64,000 nucleotides of DNA, taken from Cavia porcellus (taxonomy: Eukaryota > Chordata > Mammalia > Rodentia > Caviidae). Made by a program: the position numbers and the translations under genes. This document shows, one piece after another, positions 1 through 45,603 of the stretch. The notes under the pieces are model-generated. The model did not search any database. It worked only from the letters and a program-made list of their open reading frames with translations, and was not told where the DNA came from. The stretch is taken from positions 35,691,748 to 35,755,747 of the forward strand of contig NW_026947506.1 in NCBI RefSeq assembly GCF_034190915.1. The letters run 5' to 3'. Every line of letters starts with the position of its first letter. The stretch's first letter is position 1.

Positions 1-1651
1 AGCAGCAGAGGGTTAGCAGCAAGTGAGTGTCCCAAGAACGCTGTGCCTTGTCCTCTGCGATCACTGCAGTCATCGGTGTAGAAGGTAAGCAAATGTGGGG
101 AACAGTACAGTATCCAGTAACCTGGGATGTGGCCTTGAGATGCCTCCGCTTATGCTGTGAGCTAGTCCAGGGGCAGGTGCAGAGGGAAAGGCCAGCCTGG
201 GTGTTCAGAGTGGCGAGACGGGTCTGTGGGACACTTTGGAGGGCTTGGGCTGGCTCAGAAGGCATAGGGGTCTGAATGCTGCCAGTCTCCTCAGCCCATT
301 GGGCTCCCCAGGTTGGATATAAGTGTTAGAGGATGCCTGCTCTGGCTTCTGACACCTTGTTACCCTTGTCTAGGTGTGTAGCTCAGAATATGTACATGGG
401 TGGAGGGGATTGTGGGTCCCAGCCCAAAGTGGATCCCAGCCATTGACCCCTTTTTTGTGGTACTGGGGGTTGAAATCAGGGCCTTCACACTGAGCTGTGT
501 GCCCAGCCCTTTTCGTTTATTCTAAAACAGGTAGGATATTAAGTCACTAAATGCCCAGTCTGGGTTTAAATTTTCAGTCCTCCTGTCTCTACCTCCTGGA
601 ATGCTGGGATTACAGCACTACCATGCCCAGCTCACATTAGCCCTTCTTTATCAATCATCTGAGCAGAAGTTTCACATGAGATGGACAGTAGCAAATCAGC
701 ATGGCACTAACTTTGAAGGTAGACTGGTTCTTTCATTTGCTGGAGAAGTGACCTTGGTTTAGAACCCACCTAACTTGGTCTCAAGAGGTTTATGAACTTC
801 CCTTCCAGGATATAAATAGACTCTAGGTCTTCTTCCTGCTCCAACATTCTGCACTTGTGGAAGGGTATGATTCATGCAGGTTTATGTTCTGTCATAGTGC
901 AAGATCTGATCTCAAAACCAGGTATGATGGCACATGTCTGCAATCCCAGCTGCTTGGCAGGTTGAGGCAGGAGGCTCAAGTGTTCAATGCCATTCCAGAC
1001 TACTTGGAGAGACCTGTGTCAATTGCCCCATGTTCCCTTCAAAATGGACCTCAGGCTCCCCTAAATGTGGTAGTAGCCCTACAGGTGATAACCCCACCTG
1101 TACCCAGTGGACCACAGGAGCCCAGTGTTTTGGCAGGAAGTGACCCTGAGGTTCCTTCCTCAGTGGCCAGCATCACAACTTGGCAGGTGAGAATGAGGAT
1201 CAGGACTGATCCCCAGAGCCTCAGGTGATGATGAATTCTCTACCCCACAGTTTTCATGCAGTGAGTTCTCACACCACACCTGCTGGTGGCCAAGTAGAAC
1301 AGGCTTTCACTGGATGTCACCCAAGGACATTACCCTGGTTCATCACGTTGCTGGAGCCGTGGGCCCCCTTCCCTCCTCCGACTCCCAGTTTCCAAGAAGT
1401 GTTCCCCAGGCCTCCTGGGGAAAGGCTGCTCCCTGGGTAAGGGAACGTCTGGGAGAATGACTCCCACTGACAAGTTTTCAAGCATCTGTAAAGGACTGAG
1501 GGGCATCTGAGTCCAGGGCCTTCAAAACCCAGCTGTAGTCAGGAATGGTAACACATTAGTGTAATCCCAGCTACTCAGGAGGCTGAGGCAGGGAGTGCAA
1601 ATTCTCACACCAGCCTGGATAATTTAGTGAGACTCTGTCTCAAAATTTAAA

Positions 1652-1865
1652 AGCTGGGGCTCAGTGTGGTGACATATGCTATATCCCAGCATTCAAGAGG
1701 CTGAGGCAAGAGGATTGCTGTGAATTCAAAGGAATCTTGGGCTACATAGTGAGTTCAAGGCCAGCCTGAACTATACAGCAAGACCTTGTCTCAAAGGGAG
1801 AGAGGGGGCTTGGAATATAGCTTAGTGGTAGAGTGATTGCCTAAGGCCTTCAGTTCAATCTCCAG
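1652..1865 (+). mobile_element. B1-like SINE followed by ID-like SINE
   Basis: 1652-1797 has the 7SL-type start and the duplicated GGCTACATAGTGAGTTCAAG / CTATACAGCAAGACC arms of rodent B1. 1804-1865 resembles an ID head (TTGGAATATAGCTTAGTGGTAGAG). A diverged partial B1 sits just upstream at 1535-1652. Confidence 0.75.
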
Positions 1866-1890
1866 GGAGAGGGAGAGAGAGAGGAGAGAG

Positions 1891-1966
<76 letters not shown>

Positions 1967-1980
1967 GAGAAAAACAAGAG
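1864..1980 (+). repeat. (GA)n microsatellite
   Basis: Nearly pure GA with a short CA island at 1891-1902. It probably grew from the A-rich tail of the ID element just upstream. Confidence 0.95.
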
Positions 1981-2124
1981 CTGGTTGAAACCTAGTTTTT
2001 CTCAAAGGTTCCTCAAAACTGGTACCAGGAGAACCTCAGACATTCTGAGAACAGAAAGGGTTCATACCACAAGCTGCCTATAATGGCATAGGCCCTCCAT
2101 GGTCTCCTATAAAGAATCCTTGTA

Positions 2125-2507
2125 TATCAGTTTTTTATTGCTGTGACATACCTGACAAAAAACGTAATGAGGAGACGTTTATTTTTGGCTCACAGTTTCA
2201 GAAGTTTCAGTCCATGGTCAGCTAGCTGCAAGGCAGGAACACCACGGCAGAAGGAATGGCAGAGGAAGCCTGCTCACTTCATGGTAGCCAGGAAGCAGAG
2301 CACAGGTGGGAGAATAGAGAGGGAGGGAAAGGGCCAGGCCACTCCCCCAGTGATCTCCTTCCTCCAACAGGCCACACCTCCAAAGAGCACATTCAACCAT
2401 GAACCTGTCACTGGATTAATTAACTGATGAGGCCAGTCCCGCATGATCTAACCATCTCCTAATCTGAAAACATGAGCCTTTTGGGTGACAGTTTTTACCC
2501 AAACCAC
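2125..2507 (-). mobile_element. Solo LTR of ERVL-MaLR type
   Basis: Read on the minus strand, about 380 bases run from TGTGGTTTGGG to a TGATATACA-type end. They contain features I associate with MaLR LTRs: GGCTCATG near the start, GTTCATGGTTGAATG, a GAGGTGTGGCCTGTTGGAGG segment and an AATAAA near the 3' end. No internal retroviral sequence flanks it, so it is a solo LTR. Confidence 0.6.
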
Positions 2508-2860
2508 AATGCCCTACCCTAAATAGACAGAAACACACTGATCGATTTATCCACAATGATTCATTTTTGCCTCCCCATGACACCTCACCGGCCCAGACAA
2601 CAGGGCTCTTTTGCAGGACAGACACCCTCTCCCCTGAGCTCACCTAGATCCAGGAGCACAGATTAAGTATGCTATTATTTCTCCAAGAGGTGAAGCTGGA
2701 GGGTCTTGAACTCAAAAAGCAACTCCCAACGCCACCACCAGCAATGAGCAAAGAAGGAGACAGCACAGCCACATAAATCCTACTCACTTGTTTTTCTTTT
2801 GGTTCTCCTTATCCCGTCAGTTGCATGGGATGAAACCCAAAAGTCAAAGGGAAAAAAAAA

Positions 2861-3018
2861 GCTGGATGTGGTGGCGCACACCTGTGATCCCAGCACTAGG
2901 GAGGTTGAAGCAGGAGGACCAATGTGGACTCAAGACTGCATGGGCTACATAGTGAGTTCAAGGTTAGCCTGAACTACATAGCAAGACCCTGTCTCAAAAA
3001 AAAAAAAAAAAAAAAAAG
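2861..3018 (+). mobile_element. B1-like SINE with poly(A) tail
   Basis: Full-length B1 type with the internal duplication and an uninterrupted A tail of about 20 bases. Confidence 0.85.
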
Positions 3019-3067
3019 GGTTTGTGAGCTTGAATCACTAGCAGCCCTCTGTCACACTGCAGACAGA

Positions 3068-3172
3068 CCAGGGATTTAGCTCAGTGGTGTAAGTGTCTGT
3101 CTGGCAAGTATGAGGTTTTGAGTTCGATTGCCAGTATCAAGACAAAAAGAAAAAAAAAAAAAAAAAAAAAAA
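3068..3172 (+). mobile_element. ID-like SINE
   Basis: tRNA-like head GGGATTTAGCTCAGTGGTGTAAG, B-box-like GAGTTCGATTGCC, and a tail beginning GACAAAAAGAAAA. Confidence 0.8.
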
Positions 3173-4247
3173 ACTACAGAAGACCAGTAAAGTTCAGGCA
3201 AGCAGATCCAGGAGTTCAGATCTTATAAGAACTGATCCTCTATATAGAAGCAAAATGTGGCCAGTAACCCCAAATTTGCAATGGGCCCAGAGAAAGACCC
3301 TCTCTACCCCCAGGTCAACATGTCACACCTCAGAGGACTCTAAACAACTCTCCTGGGGAGACTAGTTGGGAGCTGTGATGGCCAGGTCTTTCCCACCAGG
3401 GCCAGTACCTAACTAGGGAGGCTGGCCTGGTAGCCAACCTACTTGTCAAGAGACGAGGCCTGAGTGGCCATTCTCAGGACAGCAGACTTCTAGACAGAGG
3501 CCCAAGGTCTTGTCTGAGATAGGAAGTAAAATACAGTGTTATTAGCATTAGGTGCCATTCCCTGGGCAGAGGAGGGGTTTGGGTAAGGGATCTTTGGTGT
3601 CCATTTCCAGGGAAGTCTGGGGAGGCTTGCAAAGCCTCTTCCCTTGATATGGTTTCTGGGGCCTCATCCTGTTCCAACATGTTGGGGCTCTAGAAAGGTG
3701 TATGATTTGTGCAGGGCTCTGAGAGACTTTGGCAGATGGTGAAGGCTAAGAAGAGGGACGACAGGAGAGGGAACAGTGAAGAAAGAGACAGCCAGGGATA
3801 TTGAGTGTACTGTGGAAGCCAGACAGTAAAGCAGCTCCCAGGACAAGGCGTGGCCTCGGCAGACAAAACAAGGGAGTCAAATGAAGGATTTAAAAATGGG
3901 TCATTTGTCTTTTAAGCCAAAGAAAGAAAATTTTAATTTATGAAGTCCAGAGCGAAGGACAATGCATACAAATGTCTTCAGAGAGCTCCACCTGTGCCCT
4001 TGGTGTCCTGGGGGCCCTGAGGCAGCAGCCCCAGCTCCCCTATGTCCCTTTTCCTAAAGGGTCCTTTGGTGATTGGCCACATGCCCCAGTCACAGCCCCT
4101 CCAATTTCCACACCCTCTCACTACTTCTTGGGGGTCAGAGCCCTCCTGGTCTGAGTGTAGCAGATGCCTGCCCCACGCCCTTGCCCCTCTCAGGCTCCGT
4201 CTTTTTGGCCATTCTTCCTTGTAGTTTGGAGACAGACAGACAGGTAG

Positions 4248-37321
<33,074 letters not shown>

Positions 37322-37600
37322 CGGCGGCCACGCCGCGTCCTCTGCGGCCTGAGTGAAGAGACCAATGCTGCCGGAGAGGGCGGCGGGGACGCCGTCGAGG
37401 TCCGGGGTGCTGATCTGCGGAGCAATACCTCTGGCCGTGGGCTGGGCGCCGCACACATCTCTAGCTACCTCAGCCACCAGGGCCTCCACAAGCCCCGGTG
37501 TGTCTGTGGGTTGCAAGAGCTGGGGGAGCCCACCCTGGGGATCCACGACCCCAGTCCTGCTGTGTCCTGCAGGCTTCCCGGGCAGGTTCCTGGAAAGTGG

Positions 37601-37606
37601 AATAAA
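37601..37606 (+). terminator. GRID2IP: GRID2IP poly(A) signal AATAAA
   Basis: AATAAA lies 280 bases after the stop codon, followed 12-16 bases later by the GT-rich stretch ttctgtgtgc. It gives a short 3' UTR of roughly 300 bases. Confidence 0.8.
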
Positions 37607-37827
37607 GTGCTTCTGTGTGCCCCGGGGACGGTGGGCTGCGGATTGGCTACTAAGGGAATGTAGCTCGCCTGCTTTCTGAGCCTGCTTGGAGTGGCCCTCC
37701 TAGTAGATGAGCCAGGAACATGTTCGCCCACCAAGCTAGCACCCGGAGGCCCCTTGTCCAGCCAAGAAGGCAGAAAAGCATGCAATCTGGCATCCTAGGA
37801 CAGCCAAACGGAGTCTGTTTGGGGTGT

Positions 37828-38162
37828 TTGTTTTTGTTTTTGAGACAAAGTCTCCCTATGTAGTTCAGGCTGGCCTGGAACTCACTCTGTAGCCCTGGCT
37901 GACCTTGAATTTGTGGTGATCACCTGCCTTGGCATGCATTACAGGCATACACCACCACGCCTAGTTTCAGGCCTGAGTCTTGGAAGCAGCTGAGAGGGGG
38001 AAAGGGGGAAAGCCTTCAGCGAAAAATTTAGGGAAAAACTGAAGTAGAAAGATCTATTACATCAGACTGCAGACTAAAAATGCAGTTTTGTTTTGCTGGG
38101 CTGGGGATAGAACTCAGAGCTTTGCACGTGCCAGCCAAGCACTGTACCAGTGAGCTACATCC
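37828..38162 (-). mobile_element. B1-like and ID-like SINEs, minus strand
   Basis: Reversed B1 at 37828-37968 and reversed diverged ID at about 38096-38162. Confidence 0.75.
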
Positions 38163-39061
38163 CAGCACCCAAGAATTGAGGTTTTGAGCCAATGGATGAA
38201 CTCAGACTCACTTTACAGGTGTTTAGATCAGGAGAGGCATGGAGCAGGAAGAGGATCATTAAGGAGATTGCAGAGAGCACAAGGGGTTTAGGTGGCAGAT
38301 GAGCAGGACTTGGTGGCTGGTTGTCAGGATTCTTAGCTGGATGGGTGGTAAAGACAGTCCCTGAAGCAGGTTGTGTGAGCAGGACAGACATGGGAGCAGA
38401 TGATGCGATGTAGTATATGACTGGAATCTTAGGGGCCACTTTCTGTGTCTGGAGGCAGATAAAGGAGTCGCCTGGATGCCAAAATCAAGTGGAGAAATGA
38501 ATAAGGAGCAAGGACAACTTGTTTTCCAAGTTTTCTCTTGGATGTTTTTTTCCTTCCCATCCCAACCAAATGACTAGTGTTATTTCTGGGCAGAATTTTG
38601 GGCCCATTTGGTTCTTTCCTATCTTCCACAGTCTTCCTCTGAGTCCATGTATGTACATTCTTTGTTCCCTCCTCACAACTCCATGTAAAAATGTCTAAAT
38701 GAAAATCATACTTCAAGGAGAAATCTGAATGTCAGAATGTACTTCTCCCCTGAAGCTCCTGCTGGATGGTTTCTATGAGTTTCTAATGCCTATGTCTCCG
38801 TGAAACATGTTAGGTCCATTAAAATCCCTGTGTGAGAGCACCAGGAAGTATATATACCACCAGGCATGATCCTCAGGCCCAGCCAGCCCCAATGGCATCT
38901 TCCTGAGTGTTAAAAACTGCCCCTCTAGGAGACCCAGCCAGAGCACTCACTAAGGCTTTTCCTAAATTGGCTTGTATCTGTTTGTTACTTATTTCCTCCA
39001 GCAGTGTATAACAAACCATCCCCAAATTTAGTGGCTTACAATGAATCACAAATCTATGAGT

Positions 39062-39240
39062 CAACAAGGCAATTCTTTTTCATTTTGTTTTTTGAGACTG
39101 GATCTCACTATGCAATTCAGGCTGGCCTTGAATTCACCAAGTAGCCGAGGCTGGCTTCAAACTCACAGTGATCCTCCTGCCTCCACCGCCCTAGTTCTGG
39201 GACTGTGTGCATCACCGCGTCAAGCCAACAAGGCAGTTCT
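39062..39240 (-). mobile_element. B1-like SINE with clear target-site duplication
   Basis: The reversed B1 is flanked by CAACAAGGCAATTCT (from 39063) and CAACAAGGCAGTTCT (to about 39240), a 15-bp duplication with one mismatch. The host sequence on both sides resembles an old MLT/MER-type repeat. Confidence 0.8.
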
Positions 39241-40249
39241 GATCTGAGCTGCGGTCAGTGTCGTCTGTTAAGAAGCTGTATTGAGGATGTGGGGCTCTTG
39301 CACATGTTTGGAGCCTTGACAAAGAAAGTTGGAATAGCCCTATACGCTGTCTCATCCTGTACCGGAATAGCCAGGGTCCAAGAAAATATGCAAGCAATGA
39401 CGCTGAAGATCCTTTGAGTGTAGCTCAGGACTCACCATCTCCTCTATCACATTCTATCATCCACACCAGTAACACGAGCACCTCAGATCCTAGGAGGAGG
39501 GAAGCAGGCTCCATTTTTAGTAGGACATTCTACAAAAACACATGCACAGGGTGTGGGGGTGGTTGGGGAATCAGGGCCATTTTTGTAAGCAACATACTAT
39601 ATCACCCCTTGGCCAGGCACTCAGGTACAGATCCCTGCCTCCTTCAAATCCCAGGTGGCCCTAATCTGGCCCAGCACTACTCTGGTGACCCATGTGTCCT
39701 CCAGGTAGCACGCTTCTCTCACCTAGTCACCTGACTCCTTTCCAGAGACATTGAGGTGGGCTGTGCTTGCCTAGAAATCTGTCTCATCCTCCTGAGAAAA
39801 GCTCCCTGTTTTTCCTTTGGAAAAGTGTTCCTCGCCTATTTTCAGACCCTGGAGCTGTGCTGGTTGAATGCAGATGATCTGGTTCCTGGCTAGGCAGCTC
39901 AGAGTCCCAACTCAAGTTGGGACTGTTGGAAGGGAAGGCTCCATCTCCTCTGCAACTGCTTGGAGTAGATGGAGGAAACCTGCAGGGTATACATCTCTAT
40001 CCCTGGATCCAGCCACACCTGAAGTTGACTTCTGGACCTATCAGTTTTCAAGCAATTAAACACCCTTCCCATTTAAAAATTTTAAAAATTGATTTTAATT
40101 TCTTAGTTTAGGCTGGTTCAAATTGGTTTCTCTCACTTATAGCCCTAAGTGGGTTGATTAGCACATCTATCAACAGATGCTTATATGTGTTTGGTCTTGT
40201 TAATGTTCATTGATCTCTTTATTCATACATGTATTCACTAATATTTTTT

Positions 40250-40611
40250 TAAACATACTGGGGATTTAACCCAGGGTCTTTATACTGGGCTATACCTCTA
40301 CTTCCTTTTTATCTTTTATTCTGAGACATAGTCTTCTTAAATTACCTGGGCTGGACTTGAACTTGAGATCCTCCTGCCTCAGCCTCCCAGAGTGCCTATA
40401 TCACATTCAGGCATGTGCTACCACACCTGGCATGCCAGTGCCTCTGATGCATGCCAGGCCCAGTGCTGGATGTAAGCATATTATGGATTAGTCTCTCCAC
40501 ATTTAGTCTCCTTTTTTTTTTTTTTTTTTTTTTTTTGGTACCAGGGATGGAATTCATGACCTCACCCTTGCCAGGCAGGCGCTTATGCTGCTGAGCTAAA
40601 CTCCTGGCCCT
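40250..40611 (-). mobile_element. Three SINEs, minus strand (ID, B1, ID)
   Basis: Reversed ID about 40250-40310, reversed B1 about 40318-40435, and a well-preserved reversed ID 40509-40611 with a 28-base poly-T start. Confidence 0.75.
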
Positions 40612-40954
40612 TAGTTTCCTATTTGTTATGGCAGTCCTACCCCAGAGTTAGTGCAGTCTTACCTGTAAACCAGTATGTCCCCCCTTTCTCCAGTTCTTCA
40701 CCAAATCACAGATGTGGATGCAGACACTTAGGGCCCAGGAATTTATCTTTTTTTAAAAGACATTTTTATTTTTATTAGTACACATGTGCAGAACACAATG
40801 ATTACATTCACTGCAGGAACTTAGTATGCATGCAAAACACTAAGATGTTTTCTCTTTTCATTCTCTTCCCTTTCCCCAAGAACTTATCTGAGTGATTCTG
40901 AATAATAGGGTCTAATTATGCAGCTTCTTTCCAAATAGTGATACCAGTTGATCT

Positions 40955-41130
40955 TTCCTGGGTAGTGTGCTCAATGTTTCTACATATCTTATTTCATTTT
41001 CTTTTCAAAGAGCCCTGTGAGGTGGGTTTTATTATCTCCTCACAAATAAAAAGTCTGAAACTCAGGAAGAATATGTGACTTTCTGGATCTAAAACTCCAG
41101 TCTGTTTAAATCCAGAGCCTGTCCACTGAG
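40955..41130 (-). mobile_element. MIR-like element
   Basis: CCCTGTGAGGTGGGTTTTATTATCTCC followed by an AAACTCAGGAAGA-type core is the reverse complement of MIR. Confidence 0.6.
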
Positions 41131-41309
41131 TGGAAATTGCTTTGCTAACACAAGTATTTCTTTTTATATATATCTCAGCATTCCAAGAGATGTGCAAGCT
41201 GTTGATACCCTCTTAAAGCTCTTCCCTCTTTCCTTACCTCCTCCTGCTCTCCCTCTATTAATCTACCATACAGTCCACATATACACCACATAGCCTACTA
41301 GCCCACCAT

Positions 41310-41845
41310 CACAGAATATCTCAAATAGATCGATTCAACAACAGCAATTATTTTCTAACAGTTCTGGAGGCTGGAAGTCCAAAACCAAGGTGTTAGCAGA
41401 TCAAGTTTCTCCAGACTTATAGAGGATCACCTTCTCCCAGTCCTCACATGGTCTTTCCTTTCTGTGTGTCTATTCAATTTCTTTTGCTGGTTAAGGATGC
41501 CACACCTACCGGATTATGGCCCCACCCATATGACTTCATTTAACATTAATTACCTCCTCCCCAGTGCTTGGGACTGAACCCAGGGTCTTCACTTGGAACA
41601 ACATCCCCAACCCTTAATTTTTAAATTTTGGAGCAGCATCTCACTAAGTCAATTGAGTTGCCCAGACTAGGTTTGAATTTGGATTCTTCTACCTCAGCCT
41701 CCCAGAGTACTGAGGTTACAAGTGTGCACCACCATACCCAGGCTCCTTATTTACCTCTTTAAAGACCTTATCTCCAATACTCTCACAGGCTGAGGTTCCT
41801 CAGAATTGGAGGGAGTGGGACACAGTTCACTCCAACAAACTCCCT
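41310..41845 (-). mobile_element. MLT1-like MaLR LTR split by ID and B1 SINEs
   Basis: The segments CAGTTCTGGAGGCTGGAAGTCC, CCTCACATGGTCTTTCC and CCACCCATATGACTTCATTTAA, then after the SINEs a TCACAGGCTGAGGTTCCTCAG tail, follow an MLT1-type LTR in reverse. The SINEs lie at about 41560-41745. Confidence 0.55.
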
Positions 41846-42816
41846 TATCAGATATCCCAGAAAGGCCTCAAAGGGCTCTGAATAACCTGCTGATTCCTGG
41901 AGAAAGGAGGCTACTTGGCTGGGCCTTCCTCCCATAACGTCTGCAAGCCTCTCTGCATCTTCCCTTCCCTAATCCAATGGCATGCAGGGCCTGCCCTCCC
42001 TCCTCCAATTCAGAGCAGCTCATCTGTGCTGTTTACCATCGCTCAGTTGTCAGGACTGCACTCATTGGCTCTTTCAGCCTCTCCTCCCTACCCTCAAGAA
42101 TAGTTCTAGGCTCTACTGCCTATTGCCCACCCCTCTCTCTCTTCAGAGCCAAAGCTTTTGCAGCCATTGTCTCCATCCTCGCTACTCTTCTGAGGCCAGG
42201 GAGAGGAAGCCACAGGGAGAGTTTGTTGGCCTTATCTTCCCTGACCTTTATTCTTGGGCACTATTTACCCTCCCTTGGCAAATTCACACACCCAGGGTTC
42301 AACCACCTGGTGTCTCCCGTTTGATAACCATGTCAGCTTCATTTCCATTGGCTGCTTCTGGCCTCTGCATACAACAGGAGCTCAATAATTGCTAATTTGG
42401 TCAAACCAAATTATCATCAAGTTTCTCAGGAAAATGACTTTGGAAATATGTAATTGACACCCCCCACCTGCCCAATACTGGGGACTGAACCCAGAGGATT
42501 TGCACTATGAACTATGTCCCCAGTCCTTTTAAATTTTTTTTTATTTTGAGAGTCTTGCTAAATTGGCAACTTGAACTTTCAATCTTCCTGCCTCAGCCTG
42601 TTAGGGTGCTGGGATTATAGGCATGTGCCACCATACTCAGCTGTATCCAAAACTCTTTTTGAAAAAAGGGTTGCAAATTTAAACTCTGCAGAGACCTGAC
42701 AAGTATTCTAAACATATGAAGGGAGGTAATAAAAACAACAGCACACTGCCTCCCAGTCCACCCACAGACCGTCAGCAACTGTTTCCAAATATGTGCCCCC
42801 TCCACCAAGCCACATA

Positions 42817-43044
42817 TGGTGGTGCACATTTTTTTTTTTTTGTCTTTTTTGTTTTTATTGGTACCAGGAATCGAACTCACGACTGCCTGCTTGCAAGGCA
42901 GGTACTTATGCCGCTGAGCTAAATCCCCAGCCCTGGTGGTGCACATTTCTAATCCCAGCAACTGGGAAACTGAGGCAGGAAGATCGCTATGAGTTCAAGG
43001 CCAGCCTGGGCTATAGTGAGACCCTGTCTTAAAAAAAAAAAAAA
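42817..43044 (+). mobile_element. B1-like SINE carrying a young ID-like SINE
   Basis: A reversed ID at 42831-42933 is inserted in the head of a + strand B1. TGGTGGTGCACATT is duplicated at 42817-42830 and 42934-42947. The ID tail reads, on its own strand, ATAAAAACAAAAAAGACAAAA, the same tail as the copies at 47.8 and 58.2 kb. Confidence 0.88.
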
Positions 43045-43049
43045 GTATG

Positions 43050-43727
43050 CTCTTTCCAGCTGGCGCTGAGCGATGGGCATCTCTCAGGGCAAGAGCGAGG
43101 GCAAAAGAAAGCCCTACCACAAGAAGCAGAAGTATATGTTGGGGTGCCCTGCTGCCAACACTAAGATTGGCCCCCACCAAATACACTCGGGAGTTTGAGG
43201 AGGTAACAAGAAACACCGAGCCCTCAGGCTGGATATGGGAAACTCCTCGTGGGGCTCTGAGTGTTGTACTTGAAGAACAAGGATCATTGGCGTTGTTCAC
43301 AAGGCGTCCAATAATGAACTGATCCACAGGAAGAACTGCACTGTGCTCACTGACGGTGGGCACACTGTACCTACAGTGGTAGGAATCCTACTACACACTG
43401 CTCCTGGGCTGCAAGAAGGGGACCAAGCTGACTCCTGAGGAGGAAGAGATTTTAAGCAAAAAAACCCATCAAAGTACATTCAAAAGAATTATTATGAAAG
43501 GAAAAAGGACTCCAAAATCAGCAGTCTTCTGGAGAATCAGTTCCAGCAGGGCAACTTCTTGCCTGCATTGCATCAAGACCAGGCCAAAGAGAGGGTTATA
43601 TGCTAGATGGCAAGGAGCTGGAGTTCTATCTGAGGAAAATCAAGGCCAGGAAAGGCAAATAAACCTTCCCTCTGCGCTTAGCTCATGTAATAAAGGTGTG
43701 TATTGTTCTATGTTTTAAAAAAAAAAA
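43050..43727 (+). pseudogene. RPS8: Processed pseudogene of ribosomal protein S8
   Basis: Starts with the 5'-TOP-like leader CTCTTTCCAGC, has an ATG at 43073 and codes MGIS, then [17 protein letters not shown], and near the end [14 protein letters not shown] with TAA at 43660-43662. A short 3' UTR with AATAAA and an 11-base A run (43717-43727) follows. Several codons are lost after MGIS and internal indels shift the frame repeatedly. No introns remain. The parent is a small-subunit ribosomal protein. GTATGC preceded by As flanks both sides (43045-43050 and 43728-43733), the duplication left by L1-mediated insertion. Confidence 0.93.
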
Positions 43728-43734
43728 GTATGCA

Positions 43735-43880
43735 TGAGCCCATCTAACCCAGAATAGACATCAAGGGGGACCTGACCTAAACTGAGCCAATCAGAATCCC
43801 TGCTAAATAAATTTTAAATAAATACCTAGAAATTTCAGCTTTGCAATGGCTGTCATCTGGATTATATGAAATGAGACCTT
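43735..43880. mobile_element. Possible ancient ERVL-type LTR fragment
   Basis: GACCTGACCTAAACTGAGCCAATCAGAATCC resembles the CCAAT-containing part of old ERVL LTRs. Boundaries are unclear. Confidence 0.25.
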
Positions 43881-44498
43881 GCTATGTGAAATAGATTTGT
43901 AAACAGTATAGGAATCCAAGCTGCCAAATTGTTAAATTTGGAATTTAATTAACTGAGCTCAGTGACCACTTGCATGGACCCATTTCAGACTCTCACCAGC
44001 TAGCCCTGAACTGGAAAATTACAAATCTTTTAAACAGAAAACCACTAAATTGGAAACAGTTTAGCTAGAATCTTAACATCAGTTTTTGGTTGACACCTGT
44101 ATCCTGCTTCTTTTGTTAAGCAGGTTAATTTTTCTCTTGTGGCTACACATTCTGCTTGTTTCATGGGACTTATACCCTGAGTGATTTTCCATTTTCCTGG
44201 GTCAAATCAGGGCACTGGTTAAATGCAGGGCTCAAGATGGCGGCAATCATGCCAAGCTACAACTCCAAGTAGGCCTGAGAAGTAGGGAGAGCAGATTCCA
44301 CAGTGGCTGAGAAGAGTGAGGCATGTTCCTGTCCATCTGTTCTTGCCCTTCCAGGGGTCTGCTCTCAGCCATTTAATTTACTTCCCAAGAAAATTAATCT
44401 CAAATTATCAAAAGTCTTTCAGCAATCACCAGTTTGATTCTGGCTGGTGAAGCACATCCCAGAATACTCCTTTCAAGTAATTCCATATTATTCCAGAA

Positions 44499-44501
<3 letters not shown>

Positions 44502-44541
<40 letters not shown>
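44502..44541 (+). repeat. (TG)n microsatellite
   Basis: About 20 uninterrupted TG units. Confidence 0.95.
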
Positions 44542-44544
<3 letters not shown>

Positions 44545-45502
44545 AGCACACAAAAAATAATGCACAGTCCTTCTGAAGACAGTATATGCTCAGTGATGTG
44601 AATTTCAGGTAAAATCTCACACATATTTAGAGGCTTACACTTTAGTAGCTTCCTTGCATGCAAAATGAAATGAGAAGAGAAAAAAATAGTACAATTTTAT
44701 ATTCCTCCGTTACATAGCAGACTGAAATGAATGCAGACAGTTTTGATGCTCTGTAGATCAACTAAAACTTTATTTCAAACTCTATAAAGGGCAAAAAAGA
44801 GATTAAAAAGGAGTTACAAACCTCCTTTATATAGCTATGTCAATATTAGCCAATGTGTTGTCATTTTTACCAAAAGAGTAGCTCATCATGCCTACTTTGC
44901 CAAAAAAAAAATTTTATATGTTATATCTATAATGGAAGCAGAGAGGGAGAGGTTACAGTTTTCTCAAAGGATTTGGTATATTCAGGGTTTAGCTTTGCAC
45001 TGAGCTGATAGGAAGGTCACTTCACACCTCTATTTCTAAAAGTGCTCATGTGCTGGGAATCTTTTGCAGGGAAATAAAAAAACAAATGACAGCACTCCTG
45101 TCACACCGCAGAAATGCATAAGTTTACACTGTGTGTAAATATTTATAGATGTTGGCAGCATCTTCCTGTATAAATCAGCTTAGTTTCTAATGTTCTGTTG
45201 CTAGTGACTGTCCTAAAATAACAAGACTCGTGTATGAGGCAGATGTGAGAAAAAAAAAAAAGCCTGTAATCACAGTACTCAGGAGGTTCACAAGTTTGAA
45301 AGCCTGGGTAACTTAGGAGACTCTGTCTCCAAATAAACAACAAACAAAAACAAAAACCAACAAAATAAAACACAGGACTGAGGATATAGCCCAATGTGAA
45401 GGCACTAGTGCCACAAAAATCTTGAGAGATCAAAATCTTAAAAGTATAGTTTTAGAAGAAAATGTAAACGGTTTTAAATTTTATTTTAAGATCAATGGCC
45501 TT

Positions 45503-45572
45503 TGGGGATTTAGCTCAGCAGCGTAAGCACCTGCCTTGCCAGTGCGCAGTCATGAGTTCCATCCCCAGTACC

Positions 45573-45603
<31 letters not shown>

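Noticed and set aside
1..90. Possible exon at the left edge ending in a GTAAG donor-like site
   Set aside because: No homology, no acceptor visible, and GTAAG occurs by chance; could not be supported.
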